A DNA stretch of 64,000 nucleotides from Odoribacter laneus YIT 12061 (GTDB taxonomy: Bacteria; Bacteroidota; Bacteroidia; Bacteroidales; Marinifilaceae): positions 124,001-188,000 of the forward strand of contig NZ_JH594596.1 of NCBI RefSeq assembly GCF_000243215.1. Direction: 5' to 3'. How positions within the stretch are numbered: the stretch's first letter is position 1; the number at the start of each line of letters is the position of its first letter. Below are positions 8,400 to 15,733 of this stretch, in pieces. The translations under genes and the position numbers were made by a program. Under the pieces are notes generated by a model, which searched no databases, was not told where the DNA came from, and saw only the letters and a list, made by a program, of their open reading frames with translations.

Positions 8400-8678
8400 A
8401 TGAAAAAGTTAGGATAAAAGAAAAAAGTGATAAAAAGATAGCTCGTGTTTTAGGGGGAGACTCAATAGGAAATACATCGGATTGTATAGCTCTTTTTGAG
8501 GTTGAGTGGGGGAGTGGAAAGTGTATTTTTTATTTGAAAGACCTAGTTAAATGCCTTATGACGGAGTTTGATACATGTGATTGTGTTGTACCGTATACAA
8601 AAATATGTGAAAAGTTAATTGATGATTGTGTCGTAGACAGTATGTTTTGTATAGCTAAAACAGTTACTTGTCTGTAGG
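8400..8678 (+). pseudogene. Decayed precursor peptide gene C
   Basis: Related to precursor 4. The ATG at 8400 starts MKKLG and then hits a stop where the others read LEL, and later codons show KKKVI. A deletion then shifts the frame, after which ARVLGGDSIGNTSDC aligns with ANVWGGDLVGNTNGC of precursor 4, and the Cys-rich core continues uninterrupted to the TAG at 8676-8678. The core is therefore still open with about nine Cys, while the leader is broken by one nonsense change and one frameshifting deletion. This is either a recent pseudogene or a silent core donor. Confidence 0.7.
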
Positions 8679-8799
8679 GCTTTTTTGTGATATGTTTCAA
8701 TTTATTAAAGCAGGTATTTTTTCATAGGGGCAGATAACGATAAAGACAACTTATTTACCTTTGATGTAGATAGGCAAATTTCAGCAGTATTTAATTAAA

Positions 8800-8831
8800 T
8801 TTGATCCTGTGTTCAATTTGCCCTATCTTTG
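8800..8831 (+). promoter_or_regulatory. Promoter for the HD-domain gene
   Basis: TTTG at 8800-8803, a 20-base spacer and TATCTTTG at 8824-8831: a full match to the Bacteroidetes promoter consensus. It implies a leader of a little over 110 bases before the ATG at 8955. Confidence 0.75.
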
Positions 8832-8954
8832 CAACCGAATTAGGATAAAAACTGAAAGACGGGGCGGAAAGAGAAAAGAAATGAAACTTTCGGGGAAGGG
8901 AAAAGTATAAGTGAAGGATTTAAAGGCAGGCTTTAAATCGGGTTGTTTAAAAAG

Positions 8955-9638
8955 ATGAATATGGAAGAAGTGAAGAAAAAGGTGACTTTTGAAGAAGTAC
9001 GTGCGAACGAAGAGATAAAATGTTATATAGCACAGGCAGATAAGGCTTTGTGTGCGATGGGATATACGGAACATTCCTTTGCTCATGTGGTGAAAGCAGC
9101 TGAGGCGGCTGAGAAAATACTGCTGACTTTGGGATATCCGGAACGGGAAGCGGAATTGGCAAAAATTGCGGGTTATATACACGATATAGGCAATATTGTC
9201 AACCGTATTGATCATGCCCAAAGCGGAGCTATACTGGCTTTTCACCTGTTGGAAAAAATGGGAATGGAACCCAATGAAATTGCTCAGGTGGTCAGTGCCA
9301 TCGGTAACCATGACGAAAGTACAGCCGCCGCTGTAAACCCTATTGCGGCGGCTTTGATTCTGGCCGATAAAACCGATGTGCGCCGTAGCCGGGTAAGGAA
9401 CCGGGATTTTGCTAATTTCGATATACACGATCGGGTGAATTATGCTGTAGAAGAGTCGAATATCTATTTTAATGACGATCGGACAGCGATTGTATTGGAA
9501 CTTAAAATCGATACAACTATTTCTGCCGTGATGGATTATTTCGAAATTTTTCTCGGCCGGATGATGCTGAGCCGGAAAGCTGCCGAATATTTGAAAATAC
9601 GTTTTGAATTGGTCATTAACGGTCAAAGACTCTTATGA
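8955..9638 (+). CDS. HD-domain phosphohydrolase-like protein
   Basis: Cytoplasmic protein with an HD metal-dependent phosphohydrolase domain. Visible metal ligands are His44 (EHSFAHV), the HD pair His76-Asp77 (YIHDIGN), and GNHDES further on, followed by LADKTDVRRSRVRNRDF. The C-terminal third has no motif I recognise. The reading frame is open upstream to a TTG at 8943, but the ATG at 8955 (MNMEEV) is the more likely start. The family includes nucleotidases and phosphodiesterases; the substrate is not predictable here. It is transcribed alone and followed by a strong terminator. Confidence 0.8.
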   Translation: MNMEEVKKKVTFEEVRANEEIKCYIAQADKALCAMGYTEHSFAHVVKAAEAAEKILLTLGYPEREAELAKIAGYIHDIGNIVNRIDHAQSGAILAFHLLEKMGMEPNEIAQVVSAIGNHDESTAAAVNPIAAALILADKTDVRRSRVRNRDFANFDIHDRVNYAVEESNIYFNDDRTAIVLELKIDTTISAVMDYFEIFLGRMMLSRKAAEYLKIRFELVINGQRLL

Positions 9639-9693
9639 TTCCCCGGGGGAGGGGAAGGTGGCAGTTTCGGATCAAGCAAAATTTCTTATCATT

Positions 9694-9728
9694 TTACACA
9701 TTAGGGCACGTCCCTAATGTGTAATTTT
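9694..9728 (+). terminator. Rho-independent terminator after the HD-domain gene
   Basis: A 13-bp perfect stem (9694-9706 with 9712-9724, core ACATTAGGG / CCCTAATGT) with a five-base loop, followed by TTTT. T-rich sequence on the other side could make it work in both directions. Confidence 0.85.
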
Positions 9729-9948
9729 AGGAAGAAGGAACTGAGGAGATGATTGAGAGCGGAGGGAGTTCTGTTTTTCGCCAAAAAGGTCCGTCCCTTT
9801 GGGGGAAAATTTAAAAGGAAACAAGAAGATAGAAAGAACGGTGAGAGGTTTGGGATGGGAAGGCGGTTCCCGGAGGATATAATTATCGGCTCTTGAAGAG
9901 TGTAATTAAAAATATATTCCGTTTTAACCGTATTTTTTGTGTGAAATA

Positions 9949-9980
9949 GTTGTATATATAAATATATGTTTATATATTTG
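9949..9980 (+). promoter_or_regulatory. Promoter and palindromic operator of the ArsR-type regulator
   Basis: TTG at 9950-9952, 20 bases, TATATTTG at 9973-9980. A perfect inverted repeat, AAATATAT-N4-ATATATTT (9960-9979), covers the spacer and the -7 box, the expected position for a repressor site. A similar palindrome lies over the next promoter (10386-10403). The rest of the 9639-10045 gap is purine-rich and shows no ORF. Confidence 0.65.
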
Positions 9981-10045
9981 TATCGGAAATAAAAACAATA
10001 GAGGAGGCCGGATAAGAGGCCGAATTAAATTTAGAGAGGGAAATT

Positions 10046-10345
10046 ATGGGAACAGAGTGTTTTACGGGGGAAGAATTGGAGCAGATTGCCTATATGTTGA
10101 AGGCTGTTGCCCATCCGAATCGTTTGAGGATTATTTGTCTTTTATCGCGGAAAGAGGAATTGAACGTATCGGAAATATGTGAGGAGACCGGTTGCAGTCA
10201 GGCATTAATTTCACATCACCTTACAGATATGTTGGCTAAAGGAATCTTGAAAATCCGGAGAGACGGACGGAATGCCTACTATCGTTTGACAGACGAGCGG
10301 GTGACAAATGTCATGCGGTGTATGATGAATTGCAGGTCCAAATGA
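10046..10345 (+). CDS. ArsR-family transcriptional regulator, possible persulfide sensor
   Basis: A 99-residue winged-helix repressor. The motifs AVAHPNRLRIICLL, the recognition region CSQALISHHLTDM and the wing RRDGRNAYYRL are typical of ArsR/SmtB proteins. The metal box ELCVCDL is absent (ELNVSEIC instead). Cys31 in RLRIICLL and Cys92/Cys96 in the C-terminal helix are placed like the dithiol of the SqrR/BigR persulfide sensors. The next genes are a membrane protein, a thioredoxin and a multidomain persulfide-handling flavoprotein, which supports reactive-sulfur sensing over metal sensing. It probably binds the palindromes at 9960-9979 and 10386-10403. The sensing role is inferred. Confidence 0.85.
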   Translation: MGTECFTGEELEQIAYMLKAVAHPNRLRIICLLSRKEELNVSEICEETGCSQALISHHLTDMLAKGILKIRRDGRNAYYRLTDERVTNVMRCMMNCRSK

Positions 10346-10385
10346 GAAAAATATGGGGAGAAATAAGCGTTTTTTTTTAACCCTT

Positions 10386-10404
10386 AAATATAAATGTATA
10401 TTTG
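10386..10404 (+). promoter_or_regulatory. Second palindromic operator with -7 box
   Basis: AAATATA-N4-TATATTT (10386-10403) is a perfect inverted repeat overlapping TATATTTG at 10397-10404. It lies in the 72-base gap between the regulator and the DUF6132 gene and copies the arrangement upstream of the regulator. The box is only 13 bases from the ATG at 10418, so any transcript leader would be very short. No clear -33 box was seen. Confidence 0.5.
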
Positions 10405-10417
10405 AATATTTGAATTT

Positions 10418-10645
10418 ATGAAAAAGTGGATACAAACGAATTGGGGAATTATTCTGTTCGGAATAATAGGAGCTATAGGAGGTTTCTTCTATTGGCGCTA
10501 TGTAGGATGTCAGTCGGGGACTTGTGTAATCCAGTCGACTTGGTATTTGTCTACCCTATGGGGAGCGGCCTTGGGAGGATGGGTCGGTTCTTTTTTTAGT
10601 GGAAAAAATTTTTGTATGGCAGAGAAATGTAAATCAGAAAAATAA
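10418..10645 (+). CDS. DUF6132 family small membrane protein
   Basis: Seventy-five residues with two predicted membrane helices (about 9-27 and 43-61). Between them is the segment YVGCQSGTC, and near the C-terminus NFCMAEKC. The paired cysteines on one side of the membrane match the DUF6132 family as I know it. It sits between the ArsR-type regulator and a thioredoxin, so the cysteines may take part in thiol or sulfur transfer, but no function is established. Confidence 0.8.
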   Translation: MKKWIQTNWGIILFGIIGAIGGFFYWRYVGCQSGTCVIQSTWYLSTLWGAALGGWVGSFFSGKNFCMAEKCKSEK

Positions 10646-10652
10646 GTAAAAA

Positions 10653-10967
10653 ATGATGGAAAAGTTTGAAGAAATGATTCAGGGAAATGTTCCCACCTTA
10701 GTAGACTATTTTGCCACTTGGTGTGGACCTTGTAAAATGATGCATCCTATTTTGGAAGAATTGAAACAGCGTATGGGGGATAAGGTAAAAATCGTGAAAA
10801 TAGATGTAGATGTACCGGCCAATCGCGAAAGTGTTTATTTTTATCAGATACAATCTGTACCGACTTTATTATTGTTTCAGAAGGGGAAGATGGTATGGAG
10901 GCAGAGTGGAGTAGTAAGAGCTGCACAATTGCAGGAAACGATCGAGAAGTTTATCCAGAACGGATAA
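10653..10967 (+). CDS. trxA: Thioredoxin
   Basis: A 104-residue thioredoxin with the classic WCGPC active site, a cis-proline motif (SVPT) and no signal peptide, so cytoplasmic. It starts seven bases after the DUF6132 stop; a second ATG at 10656 is equally possible. It precedes the CoA-disulfide-reductase-like gene by 48 bases and probably reduces protein disulfides or persulfides in that pathway. It closely resembles the thioredoxin at 30995 (shared IQSVPT, VWRQSG). Confidence 0.93.
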   Translation: MMEKFEEMIQGNVPTLVDYFATWCGPCKMMHPILEELKQRMGDKVKIVKIDVDVPANRESVYFYQIQSVPTLLLFQKGKMVWRQSGVVRAAQLQETIEKFIQNG

Positions 10968-11015
10968 GGGTTTCAGTTGTGAGTAAAAAAAAGAATCGGA
11001 TTAAAGATTGAGAAA

Positions 11016-13451
11016 ATGAAATACATTATTATCGGAGGAGTTGCCGGGGGAGCTTCTACGGCAGCTCGCTTAAGGCGGCTAGACGAACGGGCGGAGATTC
11101 TCTTATTTGAAAAAGGAGAGTATATTTCTTATGCCAATTGTGGATTACCTTATTATATCGGTGGGGTTATTTCAGACCGGGAACGGTTGTTTGTTCAGAC
11201 CCCGGAAAGTTTTGCCAGTCGTTTTGGCATAGGAGTAAAAGTGCTTTCGGAGGTGACGAGAATTGATCCGGAGCGGAAAAAAGTAGAGGTAAAAGATTTG
11301 AAGAGTGGCGAAGTGTATGAAGAAGGATTTGATAAATTGGTATTGTCTGTGGGAGCGGAGCCGATATTTCCTCCTTTGGAAGGAATCCGGACAGAAGGAA
11401 TTTTTTCGTTGAGAAACGTCAGGGATACCGATCGTATTCATACCTATATAAAAGAGAAGCAGGTACGGAAGGCCGTTGTGGTGGGGGCTGGATTTATAGG
11501 TTTGGAGATGGCGGAAAATTTGGCTGCCCGGGGAATAGAGGTGACAATTGTCGAGATGGCAGACCAGGTGATGACTCCTGTCGATTATGAAATAGCTGTT
11601 GTGGTACATCGGCATTTAAAGGAAAATGGTATTCAGTTGAGATTGAAAGAAGCAGTTAAGGCATTTCGGAAAACGGAGAAGGGGTTGGGTGTGGAATTGA
11701 AGGGGGGAAATTTACTGGAAACAGATCTGGTTCTTCTTTCTATCGGCGTGCGCCCGGATACCCGTTTGGCCAGAGAGGCTGGCTTGGAGGTGGGAGAGGC
11801 TGGTGGAATCCGGGTGAATGCTTATTTACAAACTTCTTGCCCGGACATTTATGCCGTAGGGGATGCCATTGAATTTCCCCACCCCATAAGCGGTGTTCCT
11901 GCTTTGACTTTTCTGGCCGGTCCTGCCAATAAACAAGGACGCATCTGTGCCGACAATATGGTGCAAGGGAATTGTAAAGTTTATGAAGGATCTGTAAATA
12001 CAGCCATTGCGAAAATTTTTGAACTGACTGTCGGGGCGACGGGGTTATCCGGTCGTTTATTGAATCGTTTGAATATTCCTTACCAGGAGGTGATTATACA
12101 TGCATCTTCCCATGCTGGTTATTACCCGGGGGCTGTTCCGTTGACGATAAAGATTAATTTTTCTCCTACAGACGGGCGTTTATTCGGTGGGCAAGTCGTC
12201 GGATATGAGGGGGCGGATAAACGTTTGGAAATGTTGTCGGCAGTAGTGAAAGCTGGAGGAGATATTTATGCTTTAGCAGAGATGGAACAAGCTTATGCAC
12301 CTCCTTATTCCTCGGCTAAGGATCCGGTAAATATGGCTGGTTTTGTGGCGGATAATATTTTGAGTGGGTTGGTACATCCGATCAGCTGGAGGGAGTTGAA
12401 AAAGTGGGAATCTCAAAAATACACCTTGATCAATGTGTGTACTCCGGAAGAATGTGAACTCGGGCATATTCCCGGTTCTCTGAACATTCCATTGGATGAG
12501 ATGCGGAAGCATTTGGACGAAATACCCCGGGAAAAACCGGTAGTGGTGTATTGTGCTGTAGGATTAAGGGGGTATATTGCCAGTCGGATTTTGATGCAAA
12601 ATGGATTTGACGTATTTAATTTGACCGGTGGATGGAGGACTTATGAAGCTGTCATGGAAGAGGAAAGAGGGGGAGAAGAAAAACGTGAAATTAAAGTGGA
12701 ACAGCCTTTAGAGCAGCAGGGGAGGATTGTCGGTTTAGAAGTTGATGCCTGTGGATTACAATGTCCGGGGCCGGTTATGAAGTTGAAAGAAAGTATCGAT
12801 CAACTGGAAGCGGGAGACCGGATGCTTATTAAGGCGACGGACCCAGCTTTTCGAAGAGATGTGACTTCCTGGGCGGAGTTAACTGGAAATCCCTTGAGAG
12901 AAATAAGGGAAGAGAAAGGTGTGATTACGGCTGTTATTGAAAAGGGAAAGGCTGTGACGGAAGAACGTAAAAGAGGAAGTGAAAACGCCAAGACATTAAT
13001 TGTTTTCAGTGATGATTTGGATAAGGCACTGGCTTCTTTTGTGGTTGCCAACGGAGCAGTAGCGATGGGGAGAAAAGTGACGATGTTCTTTACATTTTGG
13101 GGGTTGAACGTAATTAAAAAAGAGCGTTCGGGTAAGGTTAAGAAAGATCGGATGGGGAGAATGTTTGATTGGATGTTACCGAAAGGAAGCCGCTACCTGG
13201 CTTTATCAAAAATGAATATGTGGGGAATGGGGGCCAGAATGATGCGGAAGATTATGAAACGTAAGGGAATTGAATCGCTGGAAAGTTTGATTCTGCAGGC
13301 CCGGGAGAAAGGAGTGGAGTTTATTGCTTGCCAGATGTCCATGGACGTAATGGGTATAAAAAAGGAAGAGCTGATGGAAGGGGTGCAAATCGGAGGTGTA
13401 GCAAATTATTTAGAGAAGGCGGAAAAAGCAGATATGAATTTGTTTATTTGA
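11016..13451 (+). CDS. CoA-disulfide reductase-like flavoprotein fused to rhodanese, TusA and DsrE-like domains
   Basis: An 811-residue cytoplasmic protein with four sulfur-handling modules. Residues 1-320 are a two-dinucleotide-fold reductase (GGVAGGAS; VVGAGFIGLE) with the single active Cys42 in YANCGLPYY, as in CoA-disulfide/persulfide reductases. Residues 330-440 are the dimerisation domain, and 450-550 a rhodanese domain with Cys513 in VVYCAVGLRG. Residues about 575-645 are a TusA-like domain with CPGP (Cys583), and 655-811 a DsrE/DsrF-like domain with Cys772. It probably reduces persulfides or disulfides and relays sulfur between its own cysteines. It is the last gene of the ArsR-type operon and is followed by a terminator. 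Confidence 0.9.
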   Translation: MKYIIIGGVAGGASTAARLRRLDERAEILLFEKGEYISYANCGLPYYIGGVISDRERLFVQTPESFASRFGIGVKVLSEVTRIDPERKKVEVKDLKSGEVYEEGFDKLVLSVGAEPIFPPLEGIRTEGIFSLRNVRDTDRIHTYIKEKQVRKAVVVGAGFIGLEMAENLAARGIEVTIVEMADQVMTPVDYEIAVVVHRHLKENGIQLRLKEAVKAFRKTEKGLGVELKGGNLLETDLVLLSIGVRPDTRLAREAGLEVGEAGGIRVNAYLQTSCPDIYAVGDAIEFPHPISGVPALTFLAGPANKQGRICADNMVQGNCKVYEGSVNTAIAKIFELTVGATGLSGRLLNRLNIPYQEVIIHASSHAGYYPGAVPLTIKINFSPTDGRLFGGQVVGYEGADKRLEMLSAVVKAGGDIYALAEMEQAYAPPYSSAKDPVNMAGFVADNILSGLVHPISWRELKKWESQKYTLINVCTPEECELGHIPGSLNIPLDEMRKHLDEIPREKPVVVYCAVGLRGYIASRILMQNGFDVFNLTGGWRTYEAVMEEERGGEEKREIKVEQPLEQQGRIVGLEVDACGLQCPGPVMKLKESIDQLEAGDRMLIKATDPAFRRDVTSWAELTGNPLREIREEKGVITAVIEKGKAVTEERKRGSENAKTLIVFSDDLDKALASFVVANGAVAMGRKVTMFFTFWGLNVIKKERSGKVKKDRMGRMFDWMLPKGSRYLALSKMNMWGMGARMMRKIMKRKGIESLESLILQAREKGVEFIACQMSMDVMGIKKEELMEGVQIGGVANYLEKAEKADMNLFI

Positions 13452-13564
13452 ATCACCTAAAAATTTCAATATTGAAGTATTGGGTATAAAGTAATTTAAG
13501 AGGTATAGACACTGAATCTCCGGAGAAACCTTCCGTATATTTTTGACAGCTTATAAAGGTGAGT

Positions 13565-13596
13565 CGGTTTAATATTTATGTAAACCGGAATTTTTC
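13565..13596 (+). terminator. Terminator of the sulfur operon
   Basis: CGGTTTA (13565-13571) pairs with TAAACCG (13581-13587) around a nine-base loop, followed by a T run (13591-13595). The 13452-13691 gap also holds TATATTTG at 13608-13615, a candidate -7 box for the hydrolase at 13692. Confidence 0.65.
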
Positions 13597-13607
13597 AGGA
13601 TTTTCCT

Positions 13608-13615
13608 TATATTTG
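13608..13615 (+). promoter_or_regulatory. Candidate -7 box for the secreted hydrolase
   Basis: TATATTTG matches TAnnTTTG exactly, but no TTTG was found at the proper upstream distance. It lies 76 bases before the ATG at 13692. Confidence 0.4.
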
Positions 13616-13691
13616 TAAATATTAAAAATATTTGATTAACTTTTAGAAGCAGAGGGTAGGGATTCCCTTAGGTTTATAAAAATGAACGGAG

Positions 13692-15401
13692 ATGAGAAAA
13701 TATAGTTTATTTTTATTCTTTTGGTCGTTGACTTTGGGAACTTTTGGGCAGGTGGTTTCGGATTCATTGTCTTATGCCGGGCGACTTCAGTCGGCTATTG
13801 AAGCTGCTGCAGAAGTGGAGGAAGATTCGGTGGCTTATCGGAATGTATTTGCCTTGTTTGAGGATTTATATGCGGATTATCCGGATAGTGTGAGTATACG
13901 CGGGTATTATGAAGCCGGATTGTTGGCTTGCAAACTTCGGGAGGCCGACCGGGCTTTTCATTATTTAGATCCTCTTGTAGATACGGAAAGTAGTTACGGA
14001 CCGGGCTTTATCTTTATCATTGGGGAATATCAGGATGAAGCTTTTGGCGTGTTGGTTTCGGATCCGCGTTGGAAGACCTTGGTGGAAAAAGCACGGAAAA
14101 ACAAAACCGATTTTTATCGTTCGTTAAAAGCACAGAGAACCGAGTTTTTTATGCGTGCCTCGGAGGAAAAATCGGCAGCTATTTTTGCCGGTAGTGCAAG
14201 ACTAAAGGGGGAAGCCTTGTATAAGGCTTTACAGGTTGCTAAAGATTATTTACCCAAGCGGCAACGGAATTATTCTATTTCGTTTACGGTATCCGATACC
14301 TTAGCCTCTTCTTATTTTGTCCGTCTGCCGAAAGAATACAATCCGGCAAAAGCTTATCCCTTGCTGATTTGTTTGCATGGTGCCGTACGATATACTGCAC
14401 TGGAAGATTTTGTTGCAGATTGGATAATGGAAGGGCATAACCGGTTTTATGTCAGTGAAGCGGAAAAAGCCGGGGTTATTTTGGTTTTCCCCTTGGCGGA
14501 TAAACAGTTTAACTGGATGTATCCGGATGATGGATTTTATATGGTACCGGCTATTTTGAAAGAAGTGAAACAGGCGTTACATGTAGATGACGATCGGGTG
14601 TTTGTTTGCGGACACAGTAACGGAGCTACGGGTGCTTTTTCCTACTGGATGAAGCAACCCTCACCTTTTGCCGGCTGTTTCGGATTGAATACTTATCCGA
14701 AAGTATGGGAGGCAGGTACTTATCTATTGAATGGAAAAAATCGTTTCTTTGTTAATTTTTCTACAGATCAGGATTATTATTATCCACCTCAGGCAAACGA
14801 TAGGCTGGATACATTGACCCGGCAATTGGGCTTGGATTATTCGGATCATCGCTACGAGGGGTATCCGCATTGGTTTCCGCAATTCGACGCTTCAGAAGCG
14901 GCTTTCCGGATTATTTTTGAAGAGATGGGGAAACGGAGGCGAAATCCTTTCCCCTGTGAGATTTATCGTGAAACGGATGATGTAAAATACGGGCAGACGG
15001 ATTGGCTGGAGATCGCTGAGCTGGATACTTTATCCTCTCGTGCAAGTTGGCATAAAACTTATAATTTCCCTATAACAACCTGGTTAGCGTATAATGATAA
15101 AGAGGAGTTAGTAAGTGAACAAGTGAATAAAAAAGCGTTTGATTTTCCGCGCGCTTCCGGAGCTGTAAAAGCTGAATATGCTAAGAATGTATTCCGTGTA
15201 CAAACTTCTTGTGTAGACGTGTTTCGTTTATATATTTCTCCCGAAATGGTAGATATGAATAAAAAAGTAAAAGTATATGTAAATGGGAAATTGAAATTTA
15301 AACGTAAAGTGAAGTGGGATGACGCATTTCTCCGTCAAACTTTCCGGCGTTATTACGATCGCAGACAATTGTGGGTGAATTGTATAGAAATAAAAGTTTA
15401 G
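13692..15401 (+). CDS. Secreted alpha/beta-hydrolase with N-terminal helical domain
   Basis: A 569-residue exported protein; the signal peptide runs to about residue 20 (LGTFGQ). Residues 20-190 are charged and probably helical, with repeat-like segments. An alpha/beta-hydrolase domain follows: the oxyanion region LLICLHGA, the nucleophile elbow GHSNGA (Ser309), FSTDQD as a candidate acid and YPHWFPQ (His393). It resembles feruloyl-esterase/PHB-depolymerase-like or prolyl-oligopeptidase-like hydrolases. The last 150 residues look like a beta-rich accessory domain. Substrate unknown. Confidence 0.78.
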   Translation: MRKYSLFLFFWSLTLGTFGQVVSDSLSYAGRLQSAIEAAAEVEEDSVAYRNVFALFEDLYADYPDSVSIRGYYEAGLLACKLREADRAFHYLDPLVDTESSYGPGFIFIIGEYQDEAFGVLVSDPRWKTLVEKARKNKTDFYRSLKAQRTEFFMRASEEKSAAIFAGSARLKGEALYKALQVAKDYLPKRQRNYSISFTVSDTLASSYFVRLPKEYNPAKAYPLLICLHGAVRYTALEDFVADWIMEGHNRFYVSEAEKAGVILVFPLADKQFNWMYPDDGFYMVPAILKEVKQALHVDDDRVFVCGHSNGATGAFSYWMKQPSPFAGCFGLNTYPKVWEAGTYLLNGKNRFFVNFSTDQDYYYPPQANDRLDTLTRQLGLDYSDHRYEGYPHWFPQFDASEAAFRIIFEEMGKRRRNPFPCEIYRETDDVKYGQTDWLEIAELDTLSSRASWHKTYNFPITTWLAYNDKEELVSEQVNKKAFDFPRASGAVKAEYAKNVFRVQTSCVDVFRLYISPEMVDMNKKVKVYVNGKLKFKRKVKWDDAFLRQTFRRYYDRRQLWVNCIEIKV

Positions 15402-15733
15402 TCCGGTAAAAAATAAAAAGTTAGAGTTCTAAAGGATTAAATTTTATGCGGAAGGAAAGAAAAGTGTGAGGAATAAGGACTGAAGGGGAAGAAAAAGGGC
15501 GGATTGGGGAAGGGAAATATAGTTGGTCGGACGGAGAGGTATTTGAGGGAAGACGGAGGGGCTAAAGCGATACGAAATACAATTGCCTGAAGAGAGGGAA
15601 TGGAAATCGTTTATGGCATAGTAGGAGGGTGATTTTGAAGGGGAGGGGTAAGGCCTTTACAAAAGACATTCTTTTAGAAGGAGTAGAAAATTAACCTTAA
15701 TTTTTTACATTTGTAGGTATTAAAAAATATGTT
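15402..15733. other. Purine-rich intergenic region with candidate -7 box
   Basis: No gene is seen. From about 15440 to 15660 the + strand is unusually rich in G and A, with many GGAAG/GGGGA runs. TACATTTG at 15706-15713 is an exact -7 box 21 bases before the ATG at 15734, without a good -33 partner. Confidence 0.4.

Noticed and set aside
8823-9626. Long open frame on the - strand opposite the HD-domain gene
   Set aside because: Its translation is rich in His, Phe and Ser with no motif and is the shadow of the real gene, which has a promoter and an HD motif.
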